DNA of 64,000 nt from Glebionis coronaria (taxonomy: Eukaryota > Streptophyta > Magnoliopsida > Asterales > Asteraceae): the NCBI GenBank assembly GCA_025667525.1, contig CM046875.1:434074617-434138616 (forward strand), written 5' to 3'. Below the pieces are notes generated by a model. The model saw nothing but the letters and a program-made list of their open reading frames with translations, was not told the DNA's origin and ran no database searches. Made by a program: the position numbers and the translations under genes. Positions 36,581 to 47,502 of this stretch are shown piece after piece (the stretch's first letter is position 1; each line of letters opens with the position of its first letter).

Positions 36581-37129
36581 TATGTTTGCTAGGATTATTC
36601 TGTATTTATAGGGAATAAAATACCATTTTAACGTCGTTCGTCTTTAGAAAACCGTATTCTTAGATATTATATACACGACGTCTTACATACAATGAAACTT
36701 AAGGGTATAATAAATATATTAAATACTAGAATATTTGTCTATATTCGTATTATGGCGGAAATTTCTAAGTCAATGGTTGACATTGTATTTTTTTGATTGA
36801 ATTAGGACGCTTCTTCAGTCAAATGAATAAATCTAAATCACCAAATTTATGATTTTCTCCTTACATAAAGTTGGACGCATCTTTATGTCAGTAAGAATTT
36901 ATAAATAAACTTAAGGATATTCGATATAAGACAAGTATAGACCAAATAAAACTAAGTAATATATTGTGTATATTACTATATAGTATATTGGAAGATACGT
37001 CCTAGATTTAGAATTTGTAAAAACTTGAAAGTTGAAGTATTCCATTCAACTCGAAGGAACTTTAAAATCCTTATATTATGCTAAGTCATCCGACTTACTA
37101 GTTCAACCTGAATTTCCTCCATGGAAATA

Positions 37130-37637
37130 GGAAAGAACAATAAGGATTTTGTTACTTCAAGTAGACATGATGCCATCTGGATCATTATCAATTATCTTAT
37201 TAGAGCTGCAAGATTTATTCCTATTTAGGAAATTGATAATATGGAAACTCTGACAAGATTATATGAGAAATAATCTGTTGACATAGAGTATCAGTATCTA
37301 TCATCTAAGATTATAAAGAGTGTTTCACCTTTTGATCCTAAAAGTATACTCAAAATTTGTGTGCTATACTTAAATAAGTATACTAATGTGTTAAGTGGAA
37401 GAACTATCCAAATACTAAAATACATACTCCATGTATGTGTTATAAGTTTTGGAAAGAACACTTACCATTGGAAAAATTTTCCCGTGTAACAATAGTTTTC
37501 ATGCTAGAATTAAAGCAATACTATTTGAAGCACTCTATCGAAAGAAGTGTCATTTACGTATCTACTGGGCTAGATTTGGAGATTTTCAACTTATGAAACC
37601 CAAATTAGTACATGAAACTATTGAAAAGATATATTAG
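37130..37637 (+). pseudogene. N1 integrase remnant
   Basis: At about 37168 a frame reads HDAIWIII followed by RAARFIPI, the region just after the first catalytic Asp of gypsy integrases. At 37480-37637 NNSFHARIKAILFEALYRKKC, then LVHETIEKIY, matches the integrase C-terminal part of G1. Stops and gaps separate the pieces. From 36580 to 37130 no RT or RNase H motif is visible. Confidence 0.75.
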
Positions 37638-37679
37638 AATGTAGCTTTGTAGAACGTTGAATTATGTTAAGTATCTGTT

Positions 37680-37920
37680 GGATTAAAATGGTGATTTAAG
37701 ACAATCCGAGAGGTTATTTTGATAAAAAATTCTCACTATAAATTAGAAACTACACCATATTAAACAAATTGATTTTAAACATTTCTCACTGTAAATGAGA
37801 AACTACACCATATTAAACAAAATGGTGATTTAAGATAATCTGAGAGGTTATTTTGATAAAAACAATTTCACTATAAATGAGAAACAAATTGATAAAAATT
37901 TCTCACTATAGTTGAAAAGG
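37680..37920. repeat. Local direct repeats at the N1 3' end
   Basis: A segment containing AAATGGTGATTTAAGA, GAGAGGTTATTTTGATAAAA and CTCACTATAAAT recurs two to three times in imperfect copies. The following 37921-38353 is AT-rich with no motif except the approach to the PPT. Confidence 0.7.
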
Positions 37921-38353
37921 ATCTTTTCTCTATCAATTACCCAAATTGATTTTGAAAAATACGATAATCAATTCAATATTTTGAATTGAGCAGTGACATA
38001 TTGACTTGAGTTTCCCAAAGAACTCAGTAATAATCGCAATCCTTTTCGTATTTTGGAATTTAAGGAAAATTTATGTGATTAACTGGCATGTTTTCAGTAT
38101 TTCATTTGGTATTAAACTAAATTTTTATGAGGTAATAAAATGATTTTGATCCTTAAAATATGAATGACATTTCATATATAACCATTTTGGATAAAAATGA
38201 TGATAGAAGAGATTGATTTAAAACTAAATACCAACTGTAAAGCTATTTTCTTGAAATGTGAATAAAATTCTAAGAAAGAAATTGAACACCTAAGAGCTAT
38301 GTTTGCCCTTGATATGTTATGTTACCATTATAATCTCGTGACGAGATTTATTT

Positions 38354-38364
38354 AAGGGGGAGAG
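38354..38364 (+). other. Polypurine tract of N1
   Basis: AAGGGGGAGAG, four bases before the LTR start TGACAACCC. N2 has TGGGGAAGAGG at 47489-47499 in the same place. Confidence 0.75.
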
Positions 38365-40156
38365 ACTATGACAACCCAAAAATTTCACATCTATGCTATG
38401 TGCTATGATTATATGAGTATGAAATTTGGCTAGAAATTTTTGCTTTTTATGCCTTACTTGGTAAGATGAATTGTTTTCTCACAAGCTGAACCGCCACTTC
38501 AAGATATACCTATATGTTAGAAATACAATGCATATGTATCAAGTATAAGTTATAAAAGTTATCTAATAAGTTAAATATTAATAAGAATATCTCAAATATA
38601 ACTATAATGCTCTAAATTCCCTTAGAAACCCTAGAATCCCTATAAATGACTTGTAAAGTTAAGAATGGTAAACTATGAATGAAAAGTATTTATGAATAAG
38701 TCATTATGGATTATAAACAAGTTAGAAACTACATTTTGAAGACATAATAATACCTAAGAATGGTAAGAACAAACTATACAAAGCTAAGTACAAGTAAATG
38801 TACATAATAGTCTAGATCACCACCTAGAAACCATTGGTAAACAATATTTCAAGCAATATAACTACATAATATCTATGTACTAATATCAAATACAATATAC
38901 TAATTATAATCTATCATATAAAGGAAAAGTAATTGATCACAAAATGCTAATATTCACTAATCCAAGGCTAATTACAAGTTAAGACCTAGTAACCAAGATT
39001 AGCATATAAAATCCATTATACATTGAATTATTATCTAATATTTTGTCATATAGTATAAAACTCAACTATGTATCATATTAAGATTATACATTTACATTAA
39101 GTTAAGTTACAAGTTGGTAAAGCATAAGGTACAAGTTATCAAAGCATAGGATCTTAAGCTCCCATAATTATCCCTAGAATATGATTAACCTATAAAAAAC
39201 CTTAAAATAAAAATGTAGAATCCCTAGAAGTCATAAACATACTATATAAGCCCTATAATAAGTGTTTATAAAGGTACAAACACTAATTACCCAAGATAGA
39301 AAGTCATTAGGATTAATGACCTAAAAACCCTTATATTAAGAAATCTACATAGAATCACTACCTAGTCTTTTTGGACAAGTCTATAAACTATTATAGGACT
39401 TAATTAAGGTTATAAGATATATTAAGACAATGTAAAAGTACCATAATTCACAAGGTACAACATTTCAATGCCTGGCTTGTAAATTAGGTCAAAATGCGTA
39501 TTTTTACTCTTTAGACATGTTTACCTAAACTAAGCTATTAAACCAAGTGTGAGAACTCATTGGACACTTAAAACATAATGTATAGGACCTAAATTAAGTT
39601 TAAATCAGTATATAATTGAAGGATAAATCCTTTTACTAATATTTAACCCTAGATCATTAGGAAACCCTAATCTACATAAGTATACTTCCCATTTTCACAT
39701 CAAACCTTTGTTAAACTCCAAACCAAGGACCCTAATCTCTTAAATAGAATGTCTAAACCCTAATTAAGCCTTAATCATTCACTAATCACTTTCATAATTC
39801 CTTAATCATCAAAAACACAAACCATATGTTTCAAGCCCTAGTTTTGAAACCCGGTTTTACTATTTCCCTCCAAAACTTCATTTAAACCGTTTCCTCCCTA
39901 AACGGAAAGCTTAGACCATATATTTTAAGTATCCTAGGATATTTTAGGATATTTTAAGTAGGTGGGTAAGATCCTTGTGTGCTACACATCATTGATCATA
40001 TCCTAATCTTGCTGTTACATGTTTTTAACCACAAAACCTAGATAACTTTGAAACTATCTTGTATAGTCACTCCTAGACTTGCATAGATCTTCACTTGGAA
40101 TCATTAGTCACTTATCTAGCTGAATGACACGTTTCATTACCTTGCTTGGAGTCTAA

Positions 40157-41061
40157 GGGGGTGTTTGGTATGATGGAATGACATAGAATGGAACTAAAGA
40201 AGAGAATGGAATGCAAAGAATGAGAATAACATCTGAGAAAGAAAGTTTATTCCATTGTTTGATGTTAATAGAGAATAGAGGAGTAAAATGGAAAATTTGA
40301 CTGACCTTTGTGTTTGGTTGGACATGGAATGAAATTTTCGGGTAATCAATATGTGTCTAATCTCATCTTTATCTTGTTAATCTCTTTTCTTTTATCATTG
40401 ATATACATATGTTAAAAGTGGTTTTGTGTCTACAACTTCCAAAATTTATAAATCAAGTTGTCATGTATAAACAGTTTATACATGAAACAATAGATTTAGA
40501 TGTTTTAATTAAAGTTTGAAATGAAATTTTTTGATTCAAATTGCAATCAAACGATGATGGCATGTCAAAAAATACATAAGGTATGATTTTCACACCTGAA
40601 CAAATCTTTTGGGTTTTGCTCATAAATTTCGATTGATGTGACAAAATAAAATTAATCTTAACAATTGAAACAACTTTCATAAACACCTGGACGATTTGGG
40701 TGATTATAGAGGATGAGATAATACTACACATAGAACTATAGAAGAGACAGGTTTAAAGGATTTAAATATTTAATGTGTGGAATGTTTATTCAAAAAACAA
40801 GTGTGGAATGTGCCTTGCACGTGCAATGGTTATACACCCCTACTTTTTTTGTTTGGTCGTCTCATTCACACTAGAATCAAAAAGCGAAATGACCCTTTGT
40901 TAATTTTTAATTCGCCGCTTTCTTTAGTTTTTTAAAGGAATCAAAAATGGGGGGTAAGAATGGAATGCGTGACCCTTTTTTCCTTTATTTATGCGTAAAA
41001 ATGTAGTAATTAATTCTCCTTACAATTCTCATCTTTCCTTTCCACCCTACCAAACATCCCC
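40157..41061. mobile_element. PIF/Harbinger (Tourist)-type MITE M1
   Basis: 905 bp with imperfect terminal inverted repeats: left GGGGGTGTTTGGTATGATGG, right (reverse complement) GGGGATGTTTGGTAGGGTGG. It is flanked by TAA (40154-40156 and 41062-41064), the 3-bp duplication expected of this superfamily. The related N2 LTR has the empty site (GAGCCTAAG at about 49270). A 92-codon minus-strand frame at 40731-40453 has no transposase motif, so the unit looks non-autonomous. Confidence 0.85.
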
Positions 41062-41077
41062 TAAGGGTTCGAATTAC

Positions 41078-41085
41078 TATAAATA
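41078..41085 (+). promoter_or_regulatory. TATA box of the N1 LTR
   Basis: TATAAATA followed by GGGAGG. The N2 LTR has TATAAATA at 49291-49298 in matching sequence. M1 ends only about 14 bp upstream, so it displaces the former upstream promoter. Confidence 0.65.
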
Positions 41086-42922
41086 GGGAGGAATGTGCAT
41101 AGTTAGAACTTGCACCCCGTATCTTAAGTATCGCCTACCCATTCTCCATTTCCACTTCTATATTCATCCTTGGACATGTCCCAAGACCAGAAACCAAGTC
41201 TAGAAAGTATCCATTGAAGCTCTTGAAGCTTTGGTAGAAAGTAGTATTCAGAGGAATCTATTAGGAGCCATTTTGGAGCATCCTAGGTAATTTCTATGTT
41301 ATCTATGCTTTGATATTGTTATAATGAATTATTAGAGTTTTTATAATTCCAAATTATAATTAGAAATATAATATAAAAGAAACTAAGTCATTTTCATCAA
41401 TTTAAATAGAAGTTATAAGTTAAAGATGTCTTAAAACCCTAGTTTTGTAATTTACATGAAATAATAAGCAAAAACCCATTTCAAAAGATATAATTCTGAA
41501 GAAATGTTGTTATTATTATTATAAACATGTTTTGAAACTTTGTTTTAAAATCCTAGATCATTTGGTTCATTTTTGAGGTTGTTATGTGATTTTTACAAGT
41601 ATAGGGACTAAAACTGTCATTTTTGAAACTATTTAGCATTTTGGGCCAAAATTGTCATTTTGTGAAAGTTAAATATATAAGAATAAATATTGGAAAGTTT
41701 GAGGTCCTAAGGTTAAATATTGAGGGTTTCAAATACAAATACTAAAACTATATACTTTAAGGGTTAAAAGTGTGACTATACCAAAGTATAACTGAAAGGG
41801 CTATTTTGCCAATTTTGAAACTAAAGAAGATTTATTAATAATATAAGGAAGTAATGAAAGTATCATGTTATTAGGTAGCTTTGTCCAAAGATGTTCCATC
41901 TCGATATTACGTTCTTACTAAGTGGTTGGGTTTACGATTTAATGTGCCCTCGCTGCTCAAACATTTATAGAATGGCTTCTGAGTATGATGGCCCGAACAA
42001 TGGTGCTAGAATTAAAACCAAATAATAATTAAAGAATATATAAAGAATACTTTGAAAGATTGAACAAAAGATTAAAGACTTGATATTATACACAATGTAT
42101 TAATCCAGGTTTGTGTGAGATCAAGTTGTTGTTTATGAGACCAAGTTGTGGTTTGTATGACCAAGATTTTATTTGTGAATGAAATATCTCTTGTTATAGC
42201 TAGGATTCTATGGACATAAGGTAAGTTCATAGCCTCACTTTTTAAATGTTTTATAAATGATTTGAAAACCCTTGAGGGGGATATATGCTAAAAATGGAAT
42301 ACAAGTGTTTTTTGTATGCTTCTCAGATATGATTATTGACACTACGTTTACTTGTTGCCGTTAAGTCCTTTTTTAATCATGGACCGCTAATCATTTAATG
42401 AGCGCTAATATTGCGAATAGTACTATTGGAGACTGACATCTCCTATCTGGGCAACTCGCGCTTGCTAACTGTTGATGGTTCCTACCTAGGCTAAACAGAT
42501 ATGCTTTATTTTGCTTTTTAGGATAGTCCGGCAAGTTTCCTACTTAAGGGAAATATTGTTGGGTTTTCCTGATAATGTCTAGTCGCGGGGTCATGAGCTA
42601 GTGAAATAATAATAAATTGTTTTATGTGAGCGAATAATAACGTAGCTCGGGAAAAAGGATCTTGTATTCAAATTATTTGAAACCAATGAATTCACTTAAC
42701 CTTTGTGTTGACTTTAAGCATATATTTCGGGAAATTATGACTAATAGTATGGAGTAGTACTAGGATGGCATGAAGAGGCACAAGATTGAAATTATTATTT
42801 TAGATTTTGGGAACCTCATAATGTAAAACTCTGAATTTTAAATGATATATAAAGAAAGTTGATTTTGTCACTCTTTTGAGTTGTTTTGTATCATTATGAC
42901 TTGTGTTCTACGAAGTAATACC

Positions 42923-42963
42923 CTCGTTATTTTACCGGGGTGAAGTCCCCTTTACCCAAAAAA
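42923..42963. mobile_element. Short poly(A)-tailed insertion in the N1 LTR
   Basis: About 41 bp (with CCGGGGTGAAGTCCCC and a terminal A run) absent from the N2 LTR, flanked by near-identical direct repeats AAGTAATACC / AAGTAATAACC. The layout fits a tiny retroposed RNA fragment; the source is unknown. Confidence 0.45.
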
Positions 42964-43018
42964 AAGTAATAACCCAGTTCAATGTTCCGCTACGTAAAGG
43001 TAAAATGGGGGTGTTACA

Positions 43019-43377
43019 CTAAAGTCGGATGTTATCAACATGGAAGTTTAAGCCAAGAGTCTCCACTAATTGCCATGGATAATGGCACTTAATTGTGTAA
43101 CTGCAGACAAAAGTGCGCCGTACTTTTGCTAGTTCTCCAAATTTGTAGTACTTGAATGTGCGCCGCACTTTTCAGATGTGCGCCGCGCTTTGGCTCATTT
43201 CAGGATAATTTATTCTTTAGTCATTTTCTTTCCATATCTTCATTTCTTTCCTCCATAGTTTGATTCTTTCCTCTATTGTTTTATTCATTAGTAACAATTC
43301 AACACATAATTTATTTAATTACATAGCAAATAAGGACAATTACATCATTACAAACATGTATAAATGAGGCGTTATCA
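43019..43377. other. Unassigned interval between N1 and N2
   Basis: 359 bp with no ORF. It contains three spaced near-copies of GTGCGCCGCACTTTT (about 43111, 43158 and 43179; variants GTAC and GCGC in the second half). The sequence is not shared with the N1 or N2 LTRs. It could belong to the same older element as A1 (51346 on), but I see no direct proof. Confidence 0.5.
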
Positions 43378-44176
43378 TAAGGTGAGTTCATAGCCTCACT
43401 AAAGTATACTACATATAAATGATTTGAAAACCCGTGAGAGGAATATATGCTAAAAATGAAATACAAGTATCTTTGGTATGCTTCCCAGATATGATTATTG
43501 GCACTATGTTTACTGCTGCCTTGAAAGTCCCTTTTTAATTATGAACCACTAATTGTTTCTTGAAAATGTTTGCTAATATTGTAAATAGTACTATTTGGGG
43601 ACTGACATCCCCTGTCTGGGAAAGTCGCACTTGCTAGCACCTCAGTGGTCAAACAGGCATACTTTAGTTTGCAAAACAAAATAGTTTGGCAGACTTCCTC
43701 ATAAGGGCAATTGTTGGTTTCTGACATGTCCAGTCGCGGTATCATCAGATTAGTACATTGATTCATTTGTTATTTAACTCAAGAGCGAATAATAACGTAG
43801 CTTAGAAAAAAGGATCTTATATTCAAATTGTTTTCAAACCTATGATTTCACTCAACCTTTGTGTTGACTTTAAGCATATATTTTAGGAGGTTATAACTGA
43901 TAGCATGGAGCAGCATAATGATGACGTGGAGAGATATAGACTTGGGAATTTTTATCATTCAAACCTATTTTCTACATCTCGGGAACCTGTGATGTATAGA
44001 GTATGTACAAGTTGTTTTATTGAAAATATCTAATTTTGAATGGTAATATATGAAGAATAAATAAAGTTTATTTAAACACTCTTTTGAGTTGTTTTCTATT
44101 ACTGTGCTTTCATATCATGAAGTAATACCCCAAAATTATTATTCTGTTACGTCAAGGTAAAAATGGGGGTGGTATA
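43378..44176 (+). repeat. 5' LTR fragment of N2
   Basis: The last 0.8 kb of the LTR, matching 50548-51345. Conserved stem-loop at 43382-43399, palindrome AATAGTACTATT at about 43584. The terminus is GGGTGGTATA in place of GGGTGTTACA. Confidence 0.85.
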
Positions 44177-44179
44177 GAG

Positions 44180-44191
44180 TGGCATCAGAGA
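44180..44191 (+). other. Primer binding site of N2
   Basis: TGGCATCAGAGA, three bases after the LTR end; two mismatches to the initiator-Met PBS consensus. Confidence 0.7.
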
Positions 44192-44414
44192 TAGTTATAG
44201 AGAACAATAGATTAAAATCTTAACTATAGCTGATTTTCTTAAACAAATTCAAAGTGAAAATCTCCGCATCAAAACCGTGTTGCTACAAAAGTTGTAAGTG
44301 ATAATTATAAGTTTTGATTTTAAATGGCAATATTATGTGATAGTATGATAATATGTGCAAGTAATATACTAAATACTAATATAAGTACTTTATTTTATCG
44401 ACGTATTCAGAAAT

Positions 44415-44995
44415 ATGTCTTCCTATTTTCATCCCATCATCATATCAGATTCGGATTCGAAAAATATTTACCTTATGGATTTACCTAAACCTTTAGTAAT
44501 AGCCCTTTTGCTAATAATTACCCTAATCCTTTATCTCCAGAAAATAATCCTCAACCAAATAATGAAAATATACCTATTCTTCAGTGTCAAACTTCTTCAT
44601 CCCAAGCATCCAATAATATCCAAGATACCGAAAATATATTTGTAGAACAAATGGAGAATATGTTCGACTATTTTAGTGAAGTGCCTCCGAAGCGTATTGA
44701 AGATCTGGAATATAAAATCGAAGGATTTAAGTACGGAAAGACGATAGTGCAAGAGGAAATGGAAAATATGGAGAAGGACCTAATAAAAATAAGTAATGAG
44801 AACTATGAGTTACGAGATAAGCAGAGGTTGCATGATGGGGAAATTACCTTAGCTCGAGTAAGAATGGCAACAATGGAGAAACTTATTGAAGATATTCAAG
44901 TTCGAAATCAAGACTATATTAAAGGACTCTTAGCCATAATCAAGGATCTCAAGAAGAAGGATTTAACCAGCTCAAAAATATTTCAGCTTCCCTAA
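44415..44995 (+). pseudogene. N2 ORF0, coiled-coil protein, one frameshift
   Basis: Starts at ATG 44415 (MSSYFHPIIISDSDS). A frameshift near 44490 splits it; the downstream frame reads through a Pro/Asn-rich segment into MENMFDYFSEVPPKR at 44651 and ends at TAA 44993. Residues after 44690 are strongly heptad-like (EDLEYKIEGF, EEMENMEKDLIKISNENYEL), predicted coiled coil. The hydrophobic reading of the first frame after 44490 is a frameshift artefact. Position and features parallel ORF0 of G1, though I see no clear sequence identity with it. Confidence 0.7.
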
Positions 44996-45443
44996 AAGCC
45001 TTGTAAATATTTTAGCTTTCGGTTTTTACTTTTATGTAAAAAAAGAAGCTTGCTTGTCCATCGGCAAAGCGGATTGTTAACAAATAAAAGTTTCTTTTTA
45101 TTTCCTTTATTTACATATCATTCTAGAAAAGATAAATAATTGACAAAATATAAGTCTTTAAAAGAATTATACCAAAAGAAAAATATTATCTTAAACTAAA
45201 AAGGACTTCTCAAGTCTATTTGGTTAAAAGAAAGTATCAATCTAAATAAAGGATAAATAACTTAGGAATCTTAAGATGAGTTAATAGTTATGTAACCCTA
45301 TAAACCTATTCCCTAACATTATATGATGTATCTTTAAATTTTTGAAAAATATGCTCCTAAAGCGTTGTATGTATACACATATAACAAATGCTTAAAAAGA
45401 CAAGTATATCTAAACTTCAAAAATTTTGTCTTCTAAATTCAGT
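44996..45443 (+). other. N2 spacer between ORF0 and gag
   Basis: About 450 bp, AT-rich, with GTTAACAAATAAAAGTTT shared with the same spacer of N1 (about 23345). No ORF. Confidence 0.6.
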
Positions 45444-46392
45444 ATGACACATTTAAAAACATCGATATCTTCTAGCCTAACTCCCAAAGGAATTCAACGA
45501 ATAATTAACGATGGAGTTGTTGCAGCTTTGAAAATACCAACTTTTAAGATAGTGAAGAATACTACTTCGACCGAAAAAAATTTAACTAGTCAGTTATATA
45601 AATTCCATGGAACCGAAGATGTTGTTAGTATCACACATTGGATCAAAAGAACTGAGATGATTTTCTCCCAAAATAGTTGTGCCGAGGATCGTAAAGTGAA
45701 ACTTGTTGTCAGTAGTTTAACTACCGAAGCGATATAGTGGTGAAATTACTATTCTCAACTCGTTGGAATAGAAGAAGCTCAAAAGATGAAGTGGTTAGAT
45801 TTTAAGTGCCTTATAATAACCCAATATTATCCCTCAATAGAGATCGAGAAAGTGAAAAGGAATTTTGCTATCTAGTGACACAAGGAAATGATCTTAATGC
45901 CTATTTGAGAAAATTTCAAGAATTAGCAGAATTATGTCCTATCACTAATTCCCAAAGGATGATGAAAGATTTTATCAAAGGATTTCCCTAAGGATTCAAA
46001 AGAAAATAATTACTATTTCTAAACCCCAAAGTTTAGAAGAAGCCATTAATATTTCTCAGAAATTAATGGATCACGTAATTAAGCACAGTCCTGTGCAAGA
46101 ATCAAATACCCTTAAACGTAAATGTAGTGAAGAAGGAGAAGAAGAAGATTATGCTGAAACAAAACCTAATCCCCTAAATTTTTCCTAGGATCCTTATTTT
46201 CCCTATTTATATTACCTAAATCCCAACTTAGTTAAATTTCCCAAAACACTAGGATACAAAAATTATGCTGTAAAGCTTCCTCTTTGTGTGAAGTGTCTAT
46301 TGCATCACAAAGGACCCTGCCCAGCTAAGTGTCATAATTGCTTCAAAAGAGGTCATCAAACACTATACTGTTGGAGCACGGCTAATTTCTAA
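45444..46392 (+). pseudogene. gag: N2 gag with zinc knuckle, broken
   Basis: Starts at ATG 45444 (MTHLKTSISSSLTPKGIQ). The first part holds YKFHGTEDVVSITHWIKR, a Gag-domain N-terminus, and stops at TAG 45735-45737 just before the usual WW motif. The domain continues in another frame (about 45840-45990: YLVTQGNDLNAYLRKFQELA, LCPITNSQRMMKDFIKG). A Cys/His cluster at about 46285-46375 (CVKCLLHHKGPCPAKCHNC, then FKRGHQTLYC) is the nucleocapsid. At least two frame breaks are present. Confidence 0.75.
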
Positions 46393-46679
46393 GTTTTCTT
46401 TTATTCTGTATCTTGTAAATAAATCAATGTTATAAATATATGTGAGTTTTATTAATAAAATCTACGTGTTTTCAGTTACATCTCTTGTAAGTGTTATTTT
46501 ATTTCATTATCTGGTAGTACAACTCATTTGTATTATATGTACATAGAATAATATATATACTTAACCTTTATGACAAAATATTCAACTCATATCTTAACGA
46601 GATTATGAAATCTGAACTTATAAATGTTCAAACCTGAATTTTCTTTATGAATATAGGGCAAGAACAAGTAATAAGATTT

Positions 46680-46900
46680 TTCAGAATTTCGTAAGATAAG
46701 ACATGACGCCATCCGGATTATTGTCAATTGTAATTTTACTAATGATATAGAAACTTTGACAATTTTATACCTAAAATAATATGTTGACATAGAGTACCAA
46801 AATTATAGTTCTAAATACATTAAGAAGAATATTATCTCTTATACCTATGGTTAAAGTGAGAGAATTATCCAGATATTAGAATTTCATACTCCATGTATGC
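46680..46900 (+). pseudogene. N2 integrase trace
   Basis: ATGACGCCATCCGGATTATT at about 46702 corresponds to the HDAIWII block of N1 (37171), and ATATGTTGACATAGAGTA is shared by both. The YNNS region still present in N1 is missing here. The interval 46400-46680 and 46900-47488 holds no recognised domain. Confidence 0.55.
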
Positions 46901-47502
46901 ATTATATTACCTGGAATTACACTTACCCTATAAAGGTATTGTTAAGAATAAAACTTCATAGTACAATAAGTAATGACTATTAACTATCTACTAGATTAAA
47001 ATGATGAATTGTGAGATAACTTTATCAAGAATAATCTTAATTCTTTTTTTAGTATTAACTTCAGAACGATCTTTCCTTATAACCTAAGTTGATTTTGAAA
47101 AATGCGATAATCAATTCAAGATTTTGAATTAAACTCTGACTTATTGACTTGAGTTTTTCCCAAATAACTCAGAAATAATCACACTTCCTTTCGTATTTTG
47201 AAATCTAAAAATGACTTATCTAAATAAGTGGTACAATTTATATTTATCTTAATAAATTTTTATAGATGACATTACGATCTTAATGGTTAGTATATAAATT
47301 GACTCTTCATAAATGCTCATTTTATAATAACTCTAGAAGAAGAGATTGATTGAAGATAAAATAACAACAGTAAAAGTTGTATTCATTGGTATATGAATGG
47401 AATATTAGAAGGAATTTTAGAACACGAGAACTATATCTGCCTTTAGTACACTACCTTACTATTATAATCTCGGGACAAGATTTCTTTATGGGGAAGAGGC
47501 TA

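Larger units (their letters stand above)
23105..43018 (+). mobile_element. Degenerate non-autonomous gypsy-type element N1, split by G3
   Basis: Fragments on the plus strand: ORF0 remnant (23105-23244), continuation after G3 at 35207, gag and zinc-knuckle remnants, an integrase remnant, PPT, and a 4.65-kb 3' LTR. The 5' end is lost at stub F. Only about 0.6 kb lies between zinc knuckle and integrase, so protease, RT and RNase H are absent. N2 shows the same missing block. Confidence 0.75.
38369..43018 (+). repeat. 3' LTR of N1
   Basis: 4,650 bp including inserted M1 (40157-41061); TGACAACCC...GTGTTACA. Clearly homologous to the N2 LTR (47503-51345) through most of its length, including the TATA region (41078-41085), the conserved stem-loop (42221-42238) and the terminal GGGGGTGTTACA. 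A short poly(A)-tailed insertion lies at about 42923-42963. No gene is seen in it. Confidence 0.85.

Noticed and set aside
40453..40731. 92-codon minus-strand frame inside M1 as a transposase
   Set aside because: No DDE or Myb-like motif; too short.
44490..44645. Apparent hydrophobic, membrane-like segment in N2
   Set aside because: Out-of-frame reading after a frameshift in ORF0; the other frame is hydrophilic and continues the homologous protein.
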